DNA of 64,000 bases, from assembly GCA_902728285.1 (NCBI GenBank), contig CACVBU010001004.1, forward strand, positions 529,737 through 593,736, in the 5' to 3' direction. The stretch comes from Clytia hemisphaerica (Eukaryota > Cnidaria > Hydrozoa > Leptothecata > Clytiidae). This document shows positions 58,293 through 64,000 of this stretch, one piece after another; the first letter of the stretch is position 1, and every line of letters begins with the position of its first letter. The notes below the pieces were generated by a model, which was not told the DNA's origin, did no database searches, and saw nothing but the letters and a program-made list of their open reading frames with translations. The position numbers and the translations under genes are program-made.

Positions 58293-60542
58293 TCAAACCT
58301 TTTTCGATTGTATAATTTGTTGTTGCCTCTTTTTTAGATCTGACTTAGTGATACCTCTCCTTTGTTTATTAGTGTGTTTGGTGTTCAATAAACTGCTTGG
58401 TCCGTATAGTTTCTCACAACGACTTTCAAATGCTTTGACCATCTGACGTACAACTTCATCGAAGAACATGGTTGAAAGTTGGGAATGAAGAAGTGATTTA
58501 AATTCGAAAGATACCTGTAGTAAAAAAATTGATAATATATGATCAAGTAGAAGTTTAACTGGGATGTGACATGAAAATGATCAAAAAAAGAAATAAGGTG
58601 ACCAAATTATTACTAAAGACTAATTAAACCAGTATCGATAAATTTGACTTCTTTATCCTTTAATACTTTATTTCACGATGCTAACGAAAATCTTTAATCA
58701 CAAGAGCATTACAAAAAATTAGGGGTAAAATGGCTGAAAAACGATTGATAGATTTCACACCGGGTCAAATATTAGTAAAATAAAGAAGTTATACATAAAA
58801 ATTGAGTGTGCATGAGTTTGGTACGTCTCTTGGTCCTTTGCTAATCTTCCAAACGCACAGGAGGTGATTGAATAGTGACCCATCCATACATTCCGACTGA
58901 AAAAAAAGGAGACAGGTTGAGAATGATTCATATTCAATCCCTGCGTTACAATTATAATTATTTTTTCCATCTCAAGTCGATTTTGAAATAAAGAACTTTA
59001 GGCACACAAATTTTCACTCGAGTAGGAAGGAGCTTTCGTGAGGTCGAAAGTCATGAAATTTTATGACATTTACTTTCTTGGATTGGAGAGAAAATTATTA
59101 TTACGAGCACAAACTTTCGCGAATTGCTGAATCAAATTAAGACTTTCAAAGCGTAAAGTGGATTATGAGTGTTATTTATCATTTGTATCCTATAAAAATA
59201 GTTGTTAACAATTGATATTTGTCACGATTTGTAGTTTCAAAAAAAAATTAAAACAGTTTGACGTGCGTAAATTATTACAATAAAATACTAAAAATTTAAT
59301 ATTGTTAATTAAAAAAGACCTACCTTATGCAAAAAAGGCTAAAAAAATGGGGAAAATCGCGGGAAATGTCAATCGCTTTTTAAAAAACTTAATGAAGGTA
59401 TGCCATGGCAAAGCGTCTTGATTTAGAACGCCATGCATGAGTTATGCTCTTCTAACAGAGATTTTCGTAAGGTTTTTAGAGATGAAGACTTTGCTACCAG
59501 AATATTATGTCATCAAAAGCTTTGATTGGAAAAGTTTAGAAGTATTAAAAGACAACTTTTTTCAATATATTTTCAACACACCATACTACATACAGCAGAT
59601 AAGTATGGATTTGGTTTGATCAGTTCGATAACACAATTTTGTTTGACAAATTCGTGCCGTTCCACAAAATATCAGCGAAAGGAAAATTTGCAGTGAGTTT
59701 TACATACCTTTACCAGATTGGGTTTAGCTAATGTTAGCACAGACGTATACTTTTCAGATACTGGTGGGAATCCAACCTCAAGATTGGCTCTTGCATGAGA
59801 TTCACTTTTCTCAAAGACAACAGAAGATCGGCACCACGGTACAAAATATTTATAATCATCTACATTCTCCACGACATCATATAATTGTTCCATAGAATAC
59901 CTGTGGATAGAAAAGAATTGATCTGATTTATTTCTTAGTTATTCTAAACTCAGTGAATAAATGAAAATAATAAAATGATAAGTCTTCAGACTCCAGATGA
60001 ACATGCAGAAGACTCTTCTATCATGTTGTCTATTAAAAGGTAGAAGAAAGTGACACTCTTTCTCACTGGTTTTATGCGCATACCCCAACCCAGGCTCACT
60101 AAAAATTTAATAGTTAAAGAGACATTCAAGTACATCCAGACCTTTATAGGGCTAACTTGGATTGAACCTCTGACATCTTGTATACTGTAACCCAGCCAAA
60201 TGCTCTAAGCTATCGTCACCCAAGTATATTTAACTTTTTATCTTTAATAAAAGCACTTATGCTTCGTTTGAGATGTATACTATACTAAATGAAATGACCG
60301 TATCTTTTTGAAAATGAAAAGCCATATCATTAAGAAAGGTGGTATAATCAGAATTTAAAAAAGAATTAAATATAAAAAATCAGTGTTGTACAAAATCATA
60401 AGATATAACTTACCCTATAGCTTTGGTCTCTGAATATTCTTTACTTCTATCCCCAAAGTATTGTGAGGGGTCGACATTAAAGAAATGTCTTGATTGGACA
60501 ACATTTGGTTGGTAAAAAGTTCTCAAGGCTCCATGGATCTGC
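58293..60542 (-). CDS. COQ10: coenzyme Q-binding protein COQ10, N-terminal exon not found
   Basis: Four coding exons with good GT..AG borders and matching phases: 60542-60414, 59900-59708, 58896-58795 and 58514-58293 (stop). They give 214 residues. COQ10 is a START-fold lipid-binding protein of the inner mitochondrial membrane needed for coenzyme Q function in respiration. Recognisable stretches are [20 protein letters not shown] across the first junction, [29 protein letters not shown] and KPNLVK in exon 2, [20 protein letters not shown] and PNSCTLNFY in the 34-codon exon, and [20 protein letters not shown] and [18 protein letters not shown] in the last. The tail is lysine- and glutamine-rich. 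The first exon seen needs two bases from an upstream exon, which should hold the start and mitochondrial presequence; it lies beyond 60542 or outside the window. Confidence 0.95.
60080..60226 (-). mobile_element. tRNA-derived SINE fragment in a COQ10 intron
   Basis: On the minus strand GGGTGACGATAGCTTAGAGC (A-box-like, 60219-60200) is followed by GAGGTTCAATCC (B-box-like, near 60165), then unrelated sequence. The spacing suits an internal pol III promoter, but the cloverleaf does not close, so it is not a tRNA gene. The 3' limit is a guess. Confidence 0.45.
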
Positions 60543-60629
60543 CTAAAAATTGTTTAAAAGAATCAACAGTTTATCAATATTGCTACAGTCTGCTACAGTT
60601 CAAAATTAGCAGAGTGCAATGTAATACAT

Positions 60630-60725
60630 AGGCGCAGTAGTGTAGTGGTTATCAGCCTTGATCACACCTCATCCACACATTGTGGATGAGGTGTGAGTCA
60701 CTGACCTTGTTCCCTTGTTGACCTC
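60630..60725 (+). mobile_element. tRNA-like SINE head, degenerate
   Basis: GGCGCAGTAGTGTAGTGGTT ATCA matches a tRNA-type A box and resembles the head of the SINE at 61421-61659 (GGCGCTGTGGTAAAGTGGTC). No B box follows. Instead there is a hairpin, ACCTCATCCACA..TGTGGATGAGGT. Confidence 0.45.
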
Positions 60726-60882
60726 ACCCCGGATTTCATACTTGATCCAAAAAAACTGTGTGTTAGTATATTGCAAGCTGGATAAGCTACAACGTAAGAC
60801 ATTTCTAATGAGTAATTCCTTGACTGCTCAATACAGAAACAGTCATCCTCTGTAAAAAGAAGCTAGTCATCAATACGTCGTT

Positions 60883-60982
60883 CATAGTGTCCTGTTAGGT
60901 TAGCTCCCCCTTAAAATTAATAAAAAATCCCTTTGCCCCCTCTGAAACAAATCCCAGAGGGAGGAGGAGGGAGGACACTATG
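60883..60982. mobile_element. CATAGTGTCC-ended element, 100-bp copy
   Basis: Left CATAGTGTCCTGTTAGG, and the right end in reverse CATAGTGTCCTCCCTCC. Short relative of 33934-34395, sharing only the ends and G/A-rich blocks. Confidence 0.55.
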
Positions 60983-61420
60983 TAGTTATGAAAAAAGTTG
61001 CACTTTATAATAATGATGTTAAATCTTTTTATCTGATGTAATAAATCAATGCATAGATGAATGCTTTTAACTCTGAAAAAGACCAACGAAGGGGGATCCC
61101 AAGAAAGGAATATCCCTTCACTAGGACTTCCTTTTCTGTATAAATTTAGCATTTCCTGCAATATTCAATCAGGTCTTCTATCTATCTTTAAAAATGGAAT
61201 TAAAAGAGAATTAGATGGGGGATATTCTTAGATGAGAGATGTCAATATTAGACTAACTAGCGGTATGATGTTATGATGGTAAAACTTAGCTGCCGCAGAT
61301 CATTTCAATGGAAGTTGTTGGAATGTTTACAAGGTTCTTGACAGAAAATCTTTTGTTATTGATTTTGTACATTATCTGATAAATTAATGTTTGTGAGTGT
61401 ATTTTATCGTTTGATTCCCA

Positions 61421-61659
61421 TTTCTATTTCTATTTGTTTGAGTCGCAGGAGGCCTAAAGGCCCATTTTTGCAACTAAAGACGCTTTCAATTAGCGCCTGT
61501 CATCACCTTGAACTAACTACCCAATTCCCCTCACATGGCAAGGGTTGACCCGGCCGAAGGTTCATTCACTTGCCAAGTGAACCGCTGCGAGTTGGAATCA
61601 AACCTCAGTCGCCTGTGCAGAAACAAAGGTCAATGACCACTTTACCACAGCGCCTTTCC
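61421..61659 (-). mobile_element. tRNA-derived SINE
   Basis: Read on the minus strand: GGAAAGGCGCTGTGGTAAAG TGGTC (A-box region), then GAGGTTTGATTCC (B box), a tRNA-unrelated body (CAGCGGTTCACTTGGCAAGT .. GCCTTTAGGCCTCCTGCGAC), and a tail of AAATAG repeats. Length, pol III boxes and a simple 3' repeat are all typical of a SINE. Confidence 0.75.
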
Positions 61660-62836
61660 ATTTTGACTTTCATGTTACTGGATGCTCTTTTAGAGCTTTA
61701 GAGCTATACTGTTTGAAGTCATTATGTTATGTTCTCACTGCTAATTTATGGAGTCAAATTGGTAATTGCATCTACCATCAAACAGTCCAGCTCACTGTGC
61801 AATTTTGAGCTAAAATTTTTATAAAAAAATTGCCCAATTGAACAAAAGAAAATAGTAAAAGATCAAGGAAAGCAATTGATAGCAAGTGGGGCTTTCAAAG
61901 TTTGCAAATAAGAATGGTAGCTTTCATGAGCTAAATCTTGGTACCATTTTTAACTTTCCTGCCCTCCTCAAAAATGAAGAAGAATATCATTGCATCACTA
62001 TGGAGCACATGATGTCATCAGCAACTTTGTATTTTTATGACCAGCCACTCTATGCTTAAACTCCTATATCAAGATTACGGAATTTGGAGTGCAGGCCAAT
62101 TTTACTTTCATTTTCAGTGGTTTCACTTTCGATTTCAAGCCAACATCTTAGCAACGGGGTGCTCACCCATAGTTACAGGGGTTTGTGCAAAAAAACAAAC
62201 ATAAAAAGTTTTTCAAATCCCTTATTTTGATTGAACCAATAAAAAATGAAACTTTTCCATGTTTCACTTTTTTGCACCAATTCTTCAAAATGAAAATATT
62301 TAAGATTTAAAGTTCTTCTTTATTCAATGATTTTTTACGGCACTTTGTTGACAATCTAACTCTTGCCCTGCTCTCGCATCAAATTCCTATTTTCTTCAGT
62401 AAATTGAAGATGAGAAAAAATCTAAGCCTTAGAATCATGGATTGAAACAAATATATAAAGGGTGGGATTTTTACAGCCGCCCGTCATGCAAGGCACTGAG
62501 AAGCCACAGGTGCCAAAAAGAAGGGCCGTGTAAAATGCAGCAATCACATTGGTGGAAATTTGACAAACAGCTGTGAAGGAGTGCCGGGAAGCAATCAGTA
62601 GAAGAGACCACTTTCGTTTTTGTTGCAGATTTCGATATAAACTTCTCTCACAGGGATTACTTGTCAATGTGTCAACTTGTCAGCATTGTATTGTTGTAAA
62701 GGGAAAGATAAAAGAGGGAAGACTAGCCTAGTTTCTAATCCTGATATAGGAGTTTAACCTTAGACTGCCAGCTAGGTCATTCATTTGAGGGCTATGTATG
62801 TTAGTCTCCACTGATGATGATGTAAGTTACCAACAA
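61660..62836. other. gene-free spacer upstream of COQ10
   Basis: May hide the COQ10 first exon, but no ATG-bearing exon ending in the needed phase was found. A hydrophobic minus-strand frame at 62.4-62.67 kb lacks an ATG and a donor. Confidence 0.35.
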
Positions 62837-62838
62837 TA

Positions 62839-63392
62839 GACCTTTTCGCCTTTCCATCCCCCATCTTGAATTGTATGCAAAAATACAGGAACGAAAAAGA
62901 CGTGGTTGGATTTAGTTAGAAATTATGCAAAACATATGCAAGTTTACACAAAGATTAAAAAGACAACAAAGCATCTTATAAATAAATATTATAATCATTA
63001 GAACAATAAAAGATGGAATTTTTTAATCCAAAAAGAAATATTTACAGAACAGCAAGAACTTTTAGAAGACATAGCATATTCTGTTTTCATGCCATCAAGA
63101 AATTCCACAAAGACAGAGTACACACATCAAACTTTCAAAACACGCAAACTAAAAGCAGTAATTATGACGTCACACATTATCAATGTTTTGATTTAATCAT
63201 TTGGCGGCTCTATTCCCAGGAGAATAATTTACCGTCAGCCGTTAATAAGGATTATTTTTTACCTTCGCTGGTGATTTTTCAGTTTGAGTTTATGTCTAAT
63301 GTTATGGATTTTTGAAGTGCTTGTTCTAAGAGATGAGCGAATATATTTATTTTTAGTTTTCAAGAGAAGCAAATTTAATCTTTCATCTACAC
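62839..63392. mobile_element. GACCTTTTCGCC family TIR element, copy III (right end truncated)
   Basis: After TA (62837-62838) it reads GACCTTTTCGCCTTTCCATC CCCCATCTTG, and follows copy I through ATGCAAAACATATGCAAGTT, GCAGTAATTATGACGTCACA (the uninterrupted site) and CAGGAGAATAATTTACCGTC to ATCTTTCATCTACA. The sequence then diverges, so the right inverted repeat is missing. Confidence 0.8.
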
Positions 63393-63394
63393 AG

Positions 63395-64000
63395 TCAGGG
63401 CCTCCTTGGTGTTTTATAACATTAGTTCGGATAGAATAAAAACATACCTGATCAACACAACCAAGCCTTCTGTCTTGCGTTTCTAATTACCTGTTTTACT
63501 CTTTCCTTCCCAACAAACTTTTGTTTTTGGTTATGTAGGTTTTAAGGGGAACTAAACAGGGGATAAAATCACATCACATACTTCCAAGGAATGACCTCTG
63601 AAAATATTTTTTTCTAAAAACTTCTCCATCAAAAGATATAGCTCTTTATGTTTACAGAAAATCTAATCTTTTTAAAGCAATGCGTAAAGTGTTCAGAAGT
63701 ATTGGAACAACTCTGCTTTTAGTTGATAGAGACCTTAACTTTTTGTTGTAGCCATAACAAATGGTTAACCAAGAGACAGGAATCATTAAAAAGCCATTTT
63801 TGAGTAGAGTAAAATGTTTGAACTTTCGAAAACAAGTGAGTGAAAAGGATTTTAGAGTCGATTGAAAAAAATTGAACTTTTTATTGGAAAAAAGCTGACA
63901 ACCCCAATTTAGTCCGTTAAAACTGAATCCTTCCTGAAATCAAAAAATGATTTACTATCTTCCTAATATTTCTTTTTCACGAACTATCAAGCTTTAAGTT
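63395..64000. other. gene-free right edge
   Basis: A strong minus-strand donor (TTGATCAG|GTATGTTTTT at about 63448) is present, but the sequence before it has an in-frame stop and no ATG in the phase COQ10 requires. Nothing else is supported. Confidence 0.35.

Noticed and set aside
58755..58970. Minus-strand frame at a COQ10 exon
   Set aside because: Shadow frame: the COQ10 exon here (58896-58795) is read in a different frame, GSLFNHL...
62422..62667. Candidate COQ10 presequence exon
   Set aside because: The frame starts with TTG, has no ATG near the start and no usable donor in the phase exon 60542 requires.
63448..63560. Strong minus-strand donor as COQ10 exon 1
   Set aside because: An in-frame stop and no ATG in the required phase. 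It could only be an untranslated exon.

Overview
This window looks like nuclear DNA from an AT-rich, transposon-dense invertebrate animal. By eye it is about two thirds A+T. Genes are split by introns with GT..AG borders, and the identifiable proteins (D-glycerate kinase and the mitochondrial coenzyme Q carrier COQ10) are animal-type. A hydrozoan or other cnidarian is my best guess from base composition and repeat style, but nothing seen here proves the phylum.

All supported genes lie on the minus strand. From right to left they are: COQ10 (four coding exons, 60542 to 58293, N-terminal exon not found); glycerate kinase (two exons, 55291 to 53306, complete); an intronless 288-residue membrane protein of unknown family (49041 to 48175); a 5' coding exon of an unassigned gene (31865 to 31736); an intronless 366-residue acidic orphan protein (24786 to 23686); and a 5' coding exon ending in a PDE4-like motif (4170 to 3960), whose gene would continue off the left edge. 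Weaker single-exon candidates are at 21.5, 19.4 and 39.9 kb. COQ10 and glycerate kinase are ordinary metabolic genes, and nothing ties the loci into one pathway.

The rest is repeats. The left end has a TIR element (70-435) and a 1.2-kb minisatellite built from ATAAGAACA motifs (917-2103). A decayed Gag-like remnant lies at 3.4-3.7 kb. Small inverted-repeat elements are scattered at 4.3, 14.1, 14.3, 16.4, 18.2, 19.0, 22.8, 32.0 and 33.9 kb. A dead LINE reverse-transcriptase fragment with a perfect 53-bp snap-back at its 5' end occupies 28.1-29.5 kb. The 35-39 kb block is a nest of elements, one of which (36728-37220) has an exact empty site in a related copy near 63 kb. A large inverted-repeat element fills 41.3-42.2 kb, followed by a GATC-rich foldback at 42.6-42.9 kb. 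Two copies of a C/G-run element flank the glycerate kinase gene (51.8 and 55.9 kb). A 1-kb foldback with arms of about 360 bp lies between glycerate kinase and COQ10. Three tRNA-derived SINE pieces lie in and upstream of COQ10.

The main theme is the number of unrelated non-autonomous inverted-repeat families that begin and end at a TA dinucleotide, with no transposase gene in the window. No CRISPR array, operon, rRNA or intact tRNA was seen.
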